Source: Methanobacteriota archaeon
GTDB lineage: Archaea > Methanobacteriota > Methanobacteria > Methanobacteriales > Methanobacteriaceae
Assembly (NCBI GenBank): GCA_023409695.1
Contig: JAEYQZ010000224.1
Location: 1 to 25,737 of the forward strand
DNA length: 25,737 bases
Direction: 5' to 3'
Of the stretch, positions 6,425-15,267 are shown piece by piece; positions within the stretch are counted from its first letter, which is position 1, and every line of letters starts with the position of its first letter. A model generated the notes under the pieces. It was given only the letters and a program-made list of their open reading frames with translations. It was not told the origin of the DNA and searched no databases. A program made the position numbers and the translations under genes.

Positions 6425-7882
6425 GTGAAAAGAATAATTATAGTGACAACTATTTTTGTTTTTGCTGTTTTAGCTGCAGGTAGTGTTTCCGCTACATCAT
6501 CTTTATCTTCTACTATTTATGTTTCTCCTGATGGAGACGATGATAATGATGGGTTAACTTCAACTACTCCTGTAAAAACCATTAATGTTGGTATCAGTAA
6601 AGTTACTGAAAACGGCCGGGTTAATCTGGCTGCTGGTACCTACAATAAAACTGGTAAAATCAGTAAGGATGTTGACATAACCATAAACAAAAATTTGACC
6701 ATAGCGGGTGCAGGTAAGGGCAAAACTATCATCGATGGTCTTGGAGCTTCGCAGATATTTAATATAGAAAGTGGAACAGTTCTCATAAAGGACATCACGT
6801 TCCAAAATGCTAGACTAGATAATTCTGGTGGTGCAATTTCAAGTGATGGAACACTAACAATCAAAAATTGTGCTTTCAAGAATAACACTGCTGTAGATGA
6901 TGGTGGTGGCGCTCTGTTTACTCATACAACACTTAATGTGGTTGATTGTGTTTTCATTGGTAACACTGCTGATGCTGGTGGAGCAATATTTAACAAACAT
7001 GGAACTTTAACAGTAACAGGTAGTACATTCATTAATAACAAGGCCAAAACTGATCTTGATAAGTACAGTGGAGGAGGAGCAATATTTAACTATTACGATT
7101 CTTCCTACAGGATAGTGGGTAACACTTTCTTAAATAATGAAGCCAGTGCAATTCACATAGCACAGGACTCTAGTGAATATAGCGAAAAATCTTATGAATC
7201 CACTGAAACTATGGCACTCATTAACTTAAACCGCATTGTAGGAAATACTGAATACGGAATATATCTGGAAACTGGAAAACCAATTAAAAGACTAAATACT
7301 GGCAGTGTAGACTATAAAGTCGATGCAACTAATAACTGGTGGGGCTCAAACAGTAATCCTAAAAATAATCCTCATAATATAGGAGGCGACATTGACAGCG
7401 TTCTGGCAGACCCATGGCTAGTGTTAACATTATCAACTAATCCAAGTAGTATATCTTACGGCAGCACAGCTACCGTAACTGCTAAAATAACCCAAAACAG
7501 TAATGGACAGGACACATCAGGTATAGGTCACATTCCAGATGGAACGCCAATAACTATAACAACAGACATTGGTAACGTGGGAAGTAAATCTGTAACTAAA
7601 TATACAGTTGATGGTATGGCTACTGCTATTTTAAGAGCTGATGATGGATACGGAACTGCTAATCTATATGCTATACTTGACAACTTCCAAACTACATTAC
7701 CATCTCAGGTAACAATAGTTAAAGCTGCAATCATTGAACCTAACGATATCAACACACAGGAATCCCAAATTATTGAGACTAATAAATCTAGGAGTATACC
7801 GCTGCAAAAAACAGGGATGCCGTTATTTGGAGTTTTAATGGCTACTTTGATGATATTGGGTGGATTAACCAGTAAAAGATAA
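6425..7882 (+). CDS. adhesin-like beta-helix surface protein 1 (485 aa)
   Basis: The protein starts at GTG 6425 after AGGAGGTG. It has a signal peptide (residues 1-24, ending SVSAT), then a right-handed parallel beta-helix region (about 28-310) made of repeats such as GGAIFNKHGTLTVTGSTFIN, as in Chlamydia Pmp-type and DUF1565-type proteins. This ends with the typical NNWWG motif. An immunoglobulin-like, invasin-type domain follows (about 335-430: LSTNPSSISYGSTATVTAKI). The C-terminus is LQKTGMP, a hydrophobic segment and a basic SKR end, a putative sorting signal. Such proteins sit on the pseudomurein wall and are thought to mediate adhesion. It is a single-gene unit with a terminator directly behind it. 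Confidence 0.9.
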   Translation: MKRIIIVTTIFVFAVLAAGSVSATSSLSSTIYVSPDGDDDNDGLTSTTPVKTINVGISKVTENGRVNLAAGTYNKTGKISKDVDITINKNLTIAGAGKGKTIIDGLGASQIFNIESGTVLIKDITFQNARLDNSGGAISSDGTLTIKNCAFKNNTAVDDGGGALFTHTTLNVVDCVFIGNTADAGGAIFNKHGTLTVTGSTFINNKAKTDLDKYSGGGAIFNYYDSSYRIVGNTFLNNEASAIHIAQDSSEYSEKSYESTETMALINLNRIVGNTEYGIYLETGKPIKRLNTGSVDYKVDATNNWWGSNSNPKNNPHNIGGDIDSVLADPWLVLTLSTNPSSISYGSTATVTAKITQNSNGQDTSGIGHIPDGTPITITTDIGNVGSKSVTKYTVDGMATAILRADDGYGTANLYAILDNFQTTLPSQVTIVKAAIIEPNDINTQESQIIETNKSRSIPLQKTGMPLFGVLMATLMILGGLTSKR

Positions 7883-7918
7883 AAGAAGGCTTTTAACCTT
7901 CTTTTTTATTTTTTTTAT
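7881..7918 (+). terminator. hairpin plus T-run terminator
   Basis: AAAAGAAGG (7881-7889) pairs with CCTTCTTTT (7897-7905) and runs into T-rich sequence to 7918. It overlaps the stop codon of the adhesin gene and should end its transcript. Confidence 0.7.
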
Positions 7919-8151
7919 TATTTTCAAAATTAATTAAATCAAGACTTTTTTGATTTATTTTGATTTAATGAAAAGCAATTATTTACATGTCATATTTATT
8001 GAAAATACAATAATTAGATTATCAGTACTGAAATCCTCTAATTTACTTTTTTTATGACAAATTAGATTTTAAGGAGGATTCAAACTAAAACATAACATTC
8101 AATATTGAATTTATACTTTTGTTTGTTTTATAAACGAGTATCAATATAAAG

Positions 8152-8169
8152 CAGTTCGATTTATATATG
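8152..8169 (+). promoter_or_regulatory. TATA-box promoter element shared with 18899-18916
   Basis: CAGTTCGATTTATATATG contains an archaeal TATA box (TTTATATA). The same 18-mer with one difference precedes the paralogous gene at 18963. Here it lies about 140 bp before the start codon, giving a longer leader than in the paralogue (about 50 bp). Confidence 0.6.
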
Positions 8170-8306
8170 ATGTGGTTCAAATATCAACTAAAAATATTGG
8201 AAACTCCAAAACCTGTTAAAAATTTATATTGGCCGGTTGGAGAGTATAATTTTGGCTCAAAAACGTTTTGTTTAAGCGTATTTCTTAAAAAAGAGTAGGT
8301 GATTTA

Positions 8307-8579
8307 ATGGATTCCAACTATGAGAACGCAATGATAATATTAAAAGCAATGGTAGAAAGAAGCAGAGTAAATGCCAGCAGTGGTGATGTCATAAGAAGAA
8401 TTACCAGTCTGGAATGCGATGAAATTAACAATGCAATACCCTGTCTGGAAGAGATGAACTTAGTAAAGACATTAGGCGACATAAGTAAGGTCAATTTTGA
8501 CTTTTTTAACGTTAAACTCTTACCTGAAGGTTATGAATACTATGATAAGAATTTAGGGAAAATAAAGAGCATAGATTAA
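8307..8579 (+). CDS. small winged-helix-like protein (90 aa)
   Basis: This 90-residue protein begins at ATG 8307 after AGGTGATTTA. A little over half of its residues match those of the protein at 18963. The predicted order of helices (NAMIILKAMVE; SGDVIRRIT; ECDEINNAIPCLEEMNLV), followed by a beta hairpin and LPEGYEYYD, fits a winged helix-turn-helix. Such small proteins often bind DNA as transcription regulators or serve as protein-interaction modules. The signature LECDEIN-x-x-I-x-CLE-x-M-x-LVKTL is common to both copies. The function is inferred from fold prediction by eye only. Confidence 0.7.
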   Translation: MDSNYENAMIILKAMVERSRVNASSGDVIRRITSLECDEINNAIPCLEEMNLVKTLGDISKVNFDFFNVKLLPEGYEYYDKNLGKIKSID

Positions 8580-8586
8580 AAGATCA

Positions 8587-8612
8587 AAATTTTTTTTGCT
8601 GTTTTTTTAACC
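8587..8612 (+). terminator. T-run terminator
   Basis: Two T-runs (8590-8597 and 8603-8609) directly follow the winged-helix-like gene; T-rich tracts serve as terminators in archaea. The antiporter gene converges on this point from the other strand. Confidence 0.5.
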
Positions 8613-8632
8613 AATTTTTATTTTTATATGAA

Positions 8633-9826
8633 TTATTCTTCTGTTTTTGTATTAGAAAGGCCTAAACGTTCGGCAAGTACATGGATAGTTGACCCCTGTA
8701 TCAATGCTGAAGTTAAGGTTATAAAGAAAACTATGTTAAAGATCATGTTTGCGCCGCTGATTCCAGCTACTATTGGGTAAGTTGCAAAGATAATAGGCAC
8801 AGCTCCTTTAATACCAACCCATGAAATGAAAACTTTGTCTTTGAGCCCTACTTTGAATGGAGAAAGGCATAAGAACACTGCAAGCGGCCGGGCAACCAGA
8901 ATCAGGAAGAAAGAAATTAAAATTCCTATTCCTATTACTGGAACTATTTGTGAAGGGAATACAAGGAGCCCGAGGGTTAAAAACATGATAATTTGCATTA
9001 ACCAAGCCAGTCCGTCGAAAAACTGCATTTGAATCTTTTTATTGATAAAATGACTGTTTCCAAGTATCAATGCTGCAATGTAAACACTTAAAAAACCATT
9101 TCCACCTACAAAATAGGTCACAGAAAATGTTAAAAATGCCAGTGCTATGGTAAGGACTGGATAAAGTCCCTGAATGTGAAGTTTAACGCTGTTAATTAGT
9201 TTAACCGATCCTTTCCCGAAAATAACTCCCAGGATGACACCGAGTCCTATTGACTGCACCAGTAACAATATAGTAGACCAGACTGATGTTGTGGGGTTCA
9301 ATATCAAAAATATTAAAGTGGTGGTCAAGAAGTAGGCCATAGGGTCATTTGTTCCACTTTCAAGCTCGAGGGTCGGTATAATATTATTTTTTAAATCCTG
9401 GTTTTTTGACCCAAAGATAGAAAATATTGCGGCTGCATCTGTGGATGAAACAATAGCTCCTATTAAAAAAGATTGAATAAGTGAGAACCCTGTAATCCAG
9501 TTAATAAAAAGGCCTACTGCAATGGTGGTTATTAAAACACCGGCAGTAGAAAGAACTACTCCTCTACCAAGGACTGGTTTAACATCTTTCCATTTAGTAT
9601 CTAAACCTCCTGAATAAAGGATGATAACGAGTGCAATAATTCCTATAAATTGTGTAATATTGGGATTATCAAAATAAATCCCACCTATACCTTCAGAACC
9701 TGCCAGCATACCTATCAAAAGGAAAAAAACGAGCGAGGGGATTCCCAGCCTGTTAGAAGTTTTGCTTATTATTATACTGATAAAAAGCAAAAGAGAGCCA
9801 ATTAAAATGAATTGTTCAGAAAGCAT
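8633..9826 (-). CDS. CPA1-type K+(Na+)/H+ antiporter, NhaP2/CvrA-like
   Basis: The 397-residue protein has about 12 membrane segments and the marks of monovalent cation/proton antiporters of the CPA1 family: FFLLIGMLAGSEGIGGIYF near residue 34, LVIILYSGGLD near 66, SSTDAAAIFSI at 127-137 and ELESGTNDPMAYFL at 154-167, where the ND pair is the ion-binding site. These motifs match the NhaP2 (YcgO/CvrA) branch, which exchanges potassium for protons. Bacterial NhaP2 has about 570 residues with cytoplasmic TrkA_C and other C-terminal domains; these are missing here, so only the transport core is present. No strong ribosome-binding site precedes ATG 9826. It lies 166 bp behind the SulP gene on the same strand. 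Confidence 0.9.
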   Translation of the reverse strand: MLSEQFILIGSLLLFISIIISKTSNRLGIPSLVFFLLIGMLAGSEGIGGIYFDNPNITQFIGIIALVIILYSGGLDTKWKDVKPVLGRGVVLSTAGVLITTIAVGLFINWITGFSLIQSFLIGAIVSSTDAAAIFSIFGSKNQDLKNNIIPTLELESGTNDPMAYFLTTTLIFLILNPTTSVWSTILLLVQSIGLGVILGVIFGKGSVKLINSVKLHIQGLYPVLTIALAFLTFSVTYFVGGNGFLSVYIAALILGNSHFINKKIQMQFFDGLAWLMQIIMFLTLGLLVFPSQIVPVIGIGILISFFLILVARPLAVFLCLSPFKVGLKDKVFISWVGIKGAVPIIFATYPIVAGISGANMIFNIVFFITLTSALIQGSTIHVLAERLGLSNTKTEE

Positions 9827-9992
9827 TACACAATTATATTTATTTATTTTGCTATATAATCTTTGATTATTAAAACTTTTACCCCATTATAATACTTCAC
9901 GAGGTTTAAATGTTTAAAATATATCCATTTAGAGATTCTATTAAAAAATAGATATTTTTAATAGACGTTGATTTGAAAAATTAAATTAAATC

Positions 9993-11672
9993 CTATTCTT
10001 TTTCTTCTTTTTCCCATCTTTTAAGGCACTGGTCAATGGTTAAACAGAATTTACTTTCCATGATTTCCTGTTCTAATCTTGTCTTTTTAATAGATTTCCT
10101 GAGGGGCCCATAGACATTGGCGGCCTTAACTTTAATGCCGCGGCTCTTCAGCTCGTCGACCAGTTCTTCCAACATTTCAATCCCTGAATAATCGATAAAA
10201 GAAGTGGCCTCAAAATCTAAAACAAACAACTTAGTTTCTTTATATTCTCCATCTACTAAATCAATAATAGTATTTTTAACACTTTCTGTGTTCAGAAATA
10301 TCTGCGACCCGTCAACCCTGACAATGAGAGTATGGGAGGCTATTTCTGCTTCAGGCCGACGTTTAATATCTAAATACTGAACAGTACCGGGGATGCGACC
10401 TAATACTGCTATATGTGGATTGTACATATTTTTAAGCAAGCTTAGGACAGATAATATAACTCCTATTACGATTCCTTCCAGTGCACCAATAAAGAGCACA
10501 GTTAAAAGTGTTACAACTGCAACAGCAAATTCTATCTTGTTGAAGTTATAGATCTTGCGAAAATGAGGGATATCAACCAGACGTTTTATCACAAACAGTA
10601 CAACCGCGGCTAGTATGGCCTGAGGTAAGTTATAGAATATTCCTGTAAATAAAATCAGAACCAGTAGAATAACAACTCCAGATATTCCTCCGGCCAGAGG
10701 TGTTTTTGACCCGCTTTCGTTGTTTACCGCAGTTCTTGATGGTGCACCACCTATGGGCAACCCCTGAAAAAGGCCCACAACAAAATTAGACGCGCCTAAA
10801 GCCAGTAACTCCTGATTTTTATCAATTTTGTACTTGTTTATGGCGGCATATTCTGAAGCAAATAGATACCCTTCTACGTGGCTTACAAGAAAAACAGTTA
10901 TACTCAAAGTAAGTAGCACGCTGATGTCTATTAAGTGAGGATCTGGAATTATAAGGGAAGGCAATCCTTGAGGAATATTTCCCACTATCTTTACACCTAA
11001 AGAGCTTAAATTAGTTAAAGTGAAAACTACAATTGACCCCAAAACTAGAAACAAAGTATTAGGCAGTCTGGGGAACTTTTTAGTAGCTATAAATAAAAAA
11101 ACAATTCCCACAATCCCGACAGCAAGGGTGGTAAGGTTGGTCTGGTTAATATGGACGAAAAAATAATACATCCGTTGGAAAAAAGTGCCTGAAGCCCCAT
11201 ATATTCCAAACAGGGTTGGAATCTGTCCTGAAGCGATATATAATGCTATACCTGCTAAAAAACCAGTTAAAACAGTTTTTGAAATGAACTTAATCACGAA
11301 TCCTAGTCTTAAAGCCCATGATAAGAGCGCTAAAACACCAACCATAACTGCAACAAGAGACACCATCATGAAATACTGGCTGGTGCTCACAATCATCAAA
11401 GAACCGAGGGTAGAACCAACTAATATTGAAAGTGTAGATGTAGGGCCAAGGGATAACTGTTTGGAAGTCCCAAAAAGCATGTAAACAAGTAATGCAATCA
11501 TTGCAGAATATAAACCAATTTGAGGTGGTAAACCTGCCAGAGAAACGTATGCCATGGCTTCGGGTATTGTAAATGCCCCAACAGTTATTCCTGCAATAAT
11601 ATCTGGTCTTAACCATTCTTTATCATACGATCTTGCCCATTGGGTTATTGGGAGTAAGGATGAAACTTTCAT
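9993..11672 (-). CDS. SulP-family anion transporter with STAS domain
   Basis: The 559-residue protein has the SulP signature in the first third (IPEAMAYVSLAGLPPQIGLY at residues 36-55, then GTSKQLSLGPTSTLS), 10-14 membrane segments, and a cytoplasmic STAS domain from about residue 435 (LDFEATSFIDYSGIEMLEEL is its core helix-strand). SulP proteins carry sulfate, bicarbonate or other anions, often with Na+ or H+. The substrate cannot be set from sequence. A bicarbonate or sulfate role would fit a methanogen. The length is normal. The antiporter gene behind it could help supply the ion gradient, but the 166-bp gap makes co-transcription uncertain. Confidence 0.92.
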   Translation of the reverse strand: MKVSSLLPITQWARSYDKEWLRPDIIAGITVGAFTIPEAMAYVSLAGLPPQIGLYSAMIALLVYMLFGTSKQLSLGPTSTLSILVGSTLGSLMIVSTSQYFMMVSLVAVMVGVLALLSWALRLGFVIKFISKTVLTGFLAGIALYIASGQIPTLFGIYGASGTFFQRMYYFFVHINQTNLTTLAVGIVGIVFLFIATKKFPRLPNTLFLVLGSIVVFTLTNLSSLGVKIVGNIPQGLPSLIIPDPHLIDISVLLTLSITVFLVSHVEGYLFASEYAAINKYKIDKNQELLALGASNFVVGLFQGLPIGGAPSRTAVNNESGSKTPLAGGISGVVILLVLILFTGIFYNLPQAILAAVVLFVIKRLVDIPHFRKIYNFNKIEFAVAVVTLLTVLFIGALEGIVIGVILSVLSLLKNMYNPHIAVLGRIPGTVQYLDIKRRPEAEIASHTLIVRVDGSQIFLNTESVKNTIIDLVDGEYKETKLFVLDFEATSFIDYSGIEMLEELVDELKSRGIKVKAANVYGPLRKSIKKTRLEQEIMESKFCLTIDQCLKRWEKEEKE

Positions 11673-11793
11673 GATTTAAGTCCTTATTTTTGAGCTAAAA
11701 ATTGGAGATATAAAAGCTTTTATCTCTCTTTTAATATGTGGGTTATTTTTGTTAAAAGTAATGGTCAATGTCATGTTTATGGTTAAATTTGTG

Positions 11794-11819
11794 TATTTTC
11801 CAGTTGTAAATGGAAAATA
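11794..11819. repeat. inverted repeat TATTTTCCA / TGGAAAATA
   Basis: A perfect 9-bp inverted repeat with an 8-nt spacer lies in the gap between the PH-like gene and the SulP gene (both minus strand), about 120 bp upstream of the SulP start. It could be an operator for SulP or the end hairpin of the upstream gene. Confidence 0.4.
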
Positions 11820-11910
11820 AAGAACATTGAAATTAAATTTGTTTAACTAATTAAAATCAGATTTTTTATAATATTTTAATTTAACTCAAGGGGTTTCAGC
11901 AATTTTACAC

Positions 11911-12288
11911 CTAAAAAAATATTGGATCGTCTTTAACAGAATCTTCGGCCTGTTTTTTCTCTAATTCTTTCATTTTCTTTCTTACAGCAAGAATGAATCT
12001 ACTTGCCTCTGCAGACTTAACTTTTCTAACAGTTATTTTGCCGCTGGTAAACCATATTCTAATTCGAGCATACCCATAAAAATCAGTATCTTTCTTTTTA
12101 TAGATACGTACTATATTTTTATACAGAACCAGTCCATCTTCCATCATTATGCCTGTAGGTGTCATGATTACCTTGTGCCTGTCACCGGTGACACTTAAAT
12201 ATTCATCTGACCCATTCCTTGATGTGGCTTTCTTTTGTTTTCTTTTTCTTTTATCGGGTATTACAGATCCTTCCTTTTTTAACGGCAT
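11911..12288 (-). CDS. small PH-like protein with basic N-terminus (125 aa)
   Basis: ATG 12288 follows GGAGGCACTGATC. The first 30 residues are strongly basic (PDKRKRKQKKATSRNG). Residues 37-105 alternate short strands (HKVIMTPTGIMMEDGLVLYK, IVRIYKKKDTDFYGYARIRI, SGKITVRKVKSAEA) and end in a helix (RFILAVRKKMKELEKK), the pattern of a bacterial PH-like domain. No membrane segment or catalytic motif is present. The family is not recognised with certainty. It is divergent from the TIR gene at 12519, and the two share a 230-bp promoter region. Confidence 0.6.
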   Translation of the reverse strand: MPLKKEGSVIPDKRKRKQKKATSRNGSDEYLSVTGDRHKVIMTPTGIMMEDGLVLYKNIVRIYKKKDTDFYGYARIRIWFTSGKITVRKVKSAEASRFILAVRKKMKELEKKQAEDSVKDDPIFF

Positions 12289-12518
12289 GATCAGTGCCTC
12301 CTCTACTAGAGTATATTATTGTCCTTAAAATTGTTTTGGTAATGTGTGAAAGACAATACACTATCTAACTTAAATTATCATTGCACTGAAAAAAATTGTG
12401 CTTTTGCGCATTAAAAATAATAAAATTTATTAATTACGCACGTTCAATAAGTTTCAAATTATACAATTATTAATAATAATATATATAATAGTAATAAATA
12501 ATATTGTTGGTGTTTTAA

Positions 12519-13589
12519 ATGGCACATGATGTGTTTATTAGTTATTCGACTAAAGACAAGGTTATAGCGGATGCAATATGTGCTAATCTGGAAAATAGAG
12601 GTATTCGTTGTTGGATTGCTCCTCGTGATATTTTACCTGGGAAAAAATGGGGTGGATCAATAATTGAGGCCATTGAAAGATCTAAAATATTAGTTTTATT
12701 ACTGTCTTCAAATTCAAATAAATCAGGTAATGTAATTAGAGAGTTGGAACGGGCAGTAGATACAGATACTACCGTTATTCCTTTCCGTGTTGAAGAGATA
12801 TTACCTTCAGAAGATATAGCCTATTTTATTGCAGGAACTCATTGGCTGGATGCTTTAACTCCACCTCTAGAAAAACACATTGAATCTCTTGCAGAAACGA
12901 TTGGTATATTACTGAAATCTCCTAAACCTGAAAAAGATATATCTGCTCTGGATTATAATGTTTCAAGTTATAATGCACCGAAAAAGCAGGATATATCAAA
13001 GAAATATAGGTTGAAAAAACCAGATATATTAAAAAAATACGGGTCTGCCCGTAATTTAGGTGTATTTATTAGTATAATTTTTGTGGGGATACTTTTAATT
13101 TCTATTGCTAATATGATGTTAATACCTACAAAAACTTATTCAAATAACGGAGTTACTTTTAATTACCCTGAAGGATGGAGAGAATATTCTATTAACAATA
13201 TTAGTCATCCTGATACAGATTATGCAATTACAGTATTTGGGGATCCAAATAGTGTGGATACATCGGGTAATGTAAATACAGCAGTGATCATTAAGAGAAA
13301 GGAATTGGCCTCAGGTTATGTATTAGGACAAGAATATAATTCATATTATGGTTCTAAAGCAAATGATGCAGATTTTCTGCCAATATCTGATACAAAATTA
13401 AATTTAAACGGAAAAACAGCTTATGAAAAAATTTACGAAAGGAATTATAATGGACCTCAAAAAACAAGAGCTGTTTGGATAGATAAAAATGGCTACATAT
13501 ATATCATACAATGTACTTCACTAACAGGTGATTTTGAAAGTCAAAAAGGTAATTTTGATGTTATAATAAACAGTTTCAAAGTTTTATAG
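12519..13589 (+). CDS. TIR domain - TM - PsbP-like ectodomain protein
   Basis: The 356-residue protein begins at ATG 12519 with GGTG upstream. Domains: TIR (residues 1-130: HDVFISYSTKDK, CWIAPRDILPG, LLSSNSNKSGNVIRELERAV), a charged linker (135-178), one membrane segment (about 180-201) and a PsbP-like domain (206-356, beginning TYSNNGVTFNYPEGW and ending FDVIINSFKVL). Glu75 in IRELERA sits where TIR NAD-cleaving enzymes have the catalytic glutamate, so NAD hydrolysis or cyclisation is plausible. The TIR part has no signal peptide, so the likely topology is TIR inside and PsbP-like domain outside, a receptor-like design. The TIR domain is about three quarters identical to that at 16098; the PsbP-like part is related to the protein at 15268. 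A role in sensing or immunity is inference. Confidence 0.85.
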   Translation: MAHDVFISYSTKDKVIADAICANLENRGIRCWIAPRDILPGKKWGGSIIEAIERSKILVLLLSSNSNKSGNVIRELERAVDTDTTVIPFRVEEILPSEDIAYFIAGTHWLDALTPPLEKHIESLAETIGILLKSPKPEKDISALDYNVSSYNAPKKQDISKKYRLKKPDILKKYGSARNLGVFISIIFVGILLISIANMMLIPTKTYSNNGVTFNYPEGWREYSINNISHPDTDYAITVFGDPNSVDTSGNVNTAVIIKRKELASGYVLGQEYNSYYGSKANDADFLPISDTKLNLNGKTAYEKIYERNYNGPQKTRAVWIDKNGYIYIIQCTSLTGDFESQKGNFDVIINSFKVL

Positions 13590-13962
13590 AAAATGTACTT
13601 GATTTTTAACTTATTTTAAATTAATCTAATATTGAATCGTTAATGTAATGAAATAAATTTTAAGGTATATAACAAAATTGGATTTAAATATTCAAAACTT
13701 CATACAATTTTTACTTCTTCCAACTTCTAAATTTTTAATTAATCATTTAAAAAGCTTTAAATATTATATGTAGATTATTTTTTAGAATATTTTCTTGTTT
13801 TAGGTTTAATAAGTTATTGTTTTTAAATGGGTTTCATCTATTTGCGTGTTTTACTATTTTACATCTTTTAATTTTTTAAAATAAGTAATAACATTTTTAT
13901 AAAAGTTTAACGTAACACTTTATGATCTAAAACTTATTTGAGGATACTAAGTGTGAAAGGGG
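13590..13962 (+). other. intergenic region with adhesin 2 promoter
   Basis: About 370 bp without a gene. A TATA-like TTTATAAAAG lies at 13896-13905, about 60 bp before the adhesin 2 start. Otherwise only AT-rich sequence is seen. Confidence 0.45.
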
Positions 13963-15111
13963 GTGAAAAGTATATTAAAACAGGCAATTAAAGGGGAAAA
14001 ACGGTTTTTAGTTTCATTAATGCTTTTAAGTTTAACTTTAATTTTTAATTTCTGCGTTAGCGATGTTTCAGCAGCTTCTGGCGATATTATTTATGTTAAT
14101 GGTTCATCAGGAAATGATTCGTGGGATGGTTTGTCATCAACATGGACATCTGGTACAAACGGCCCGAAACTCAGCATTAAAAATGCGACAGGAACGGTAA
14201 ACGATGGTGGAACAGTTAACATTGCAGATGGTTATTATAAAGGGGTAGGCAACACTAAAATCACTATTAACAAGAACATGACTATCATTGGTCAAAGCCA
14301 GACTGATACTATCATAAATGGAACAGATTCAGCATGGATATTTAAAATTTCAAGTGGAGTTACAGTTACAATCGAGAATTTAACAATAGCAAACGGATAT
14401 ATATTTGATGGTCCTGGAGTTATCTACAACGAGGGAAATTTAACTTTAACTGGTTGTAATTTCTTAGAAAACTCACAACAGGGCAGTATTGAAATGTGTG
14501 TTGGACCGATCTACAATAAAGGAACTTTAACTGTAACTAATAGTAATTTCGCGGATAACTATGCATGTAACTCTGGAGGTGGAGCTATCTGCAACGCGGG
14601 TACTTTAACTGTAACTGGAAGTAATTTCACAAACAACAATGGGTATGGTTGTGGTGGTGCTATACTTAATTGGGGGACTTTAACTGTAACTGGAAGTAAT
14701 TTCAATGATAATAACGCATATGGTGCGGGTGGCGCTATTTTCAATGCGGGTAATTTAACTGTAACAGGCAGCAGTTTCACAAATAACTATGCCTGTGGCT
14801 TTGGTGATGGTCCAATTGTTAAGATTGCAGGTGGCGCTATTTTCAATGAATACGGTGCAAATTATACAGCGAACTCATGCCAATTCTCAGGAAATATCCC
14901 TCAGGACATATACAACAGCACAAAACCATTTGATGATTATTATGGTGATTATGGTGAAGATGATGATTTATTCACTGATCCAGGTACTATAGTAAAAGCT
15001 GCAAGCAAAACCGCAAAAACCATTGGATTACAGAAAACAGGGTTACCATTTAACTACTTGATACTGGCAATACTGCTGGTTATTGGTGGTTTAGCGCCAA
15101 GGAGAAAATAA
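13963..15111 (+). CDS. adhesin-like beta-helix surface protein 2 (382 aa)
   Basis: The protein has a signal peptide (about residues 14-38, ending SAASG), beta-helix repeats of the form GGAI-F/C-N-x-GTLTVTGSNF-x-NN (about 90-300), a short acidic region (DDYYGDYGEDDD), and the C-terminal LQKTGLP, hydrophobic segment and RRK end. It lacks the Ig-like and DUF11 domains of the other two adhesins. The start is uncertain: GTG 13963 lies within the AGGGGGTG that should be the ribosome-binding site. In the related adhesin at 21174 the corresponding position downstream is ATG, but here it is TTA. Initiation may use GTG 13963 or a rare codon just after. Coding repeats here are nearly identical at DNA level, which favours slippage. 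Confidence 0.85.
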   Translation: MKSILKQAIKGEKRFLVSLMLLSLTLIFNFCVSDVSAASGDIIYVNGSSGNDSWDGLSSTWTSGTNGPKLSIKNATGTVNDGGTVNIADGYYKGVGNTKITINKNMTIIGQSQTDTIINGTDSAWIFKISSGVTVTIENLTIANGYIFDGPGVIYNEGNLTLTGCNFLENSQQGSIEMCVGPIYNKGTLTVTNSNFADNYACNSGGGAICNAGTLTVTGSNFTNNNGYGCGGAILNWGTLTVTGSNFNDNNAYGAGGAIFNAGNLTVTGSSFTNNYACGFGDGPIVKIAGGAIFNEYGANYTANSCQFSGNIPQDIYNSTKPFDDYYGDYGEDDDLFTDPGTIVKAASKTAKTIGLQKTGLPFNYLILAILLVIGGLAPRRK

Positions 15112-15127
15112 ATTAAATTATTTTACT

Positions 15128-15217
15128 CAAAAATTCTATGAATTTTTGGTACATAAGGAACTTCGTTCCTTTGCCCCAAAAACGGAGTTTTTGAGGGCCC
15201 CAAACACTATGTGCTTG
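15128..15217. repeat. array of four triloop mini-hairpins
   Basis: Four hairpins run in tandem: CAAAAATTC with loop TAT, AAGGAAC with loop TTC, CCCCAAAAAC with loop GGA, and CAAACAC with loop TAT. The first three have near-perfect stems. The array lies between adhesin 2 and the PsbP-like gene, in no reading frame, and belongs to the same family as the gene-disrupting inserts at the left end of the window. Confidence 0.75.
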
Positions 15218-15267
15218 AGGATTTTATTTTTCTTTTATGTGTACGTTAATATTTGAAAGGGGATTTA

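Noticed and set aside
8808..9032. Open frames overlapping the antiporter gene in other frames
   Set aside because: They are shadows of a gene with strong family motifs; the same applies to frames over the SulP gene at 11185-11616.
8633..11672. Antiporter and SulP transporter as one operon
   Set aside because: A 166-bp AT-rich gap and no shared signals; co-transcription cannot be claimed from sequence.
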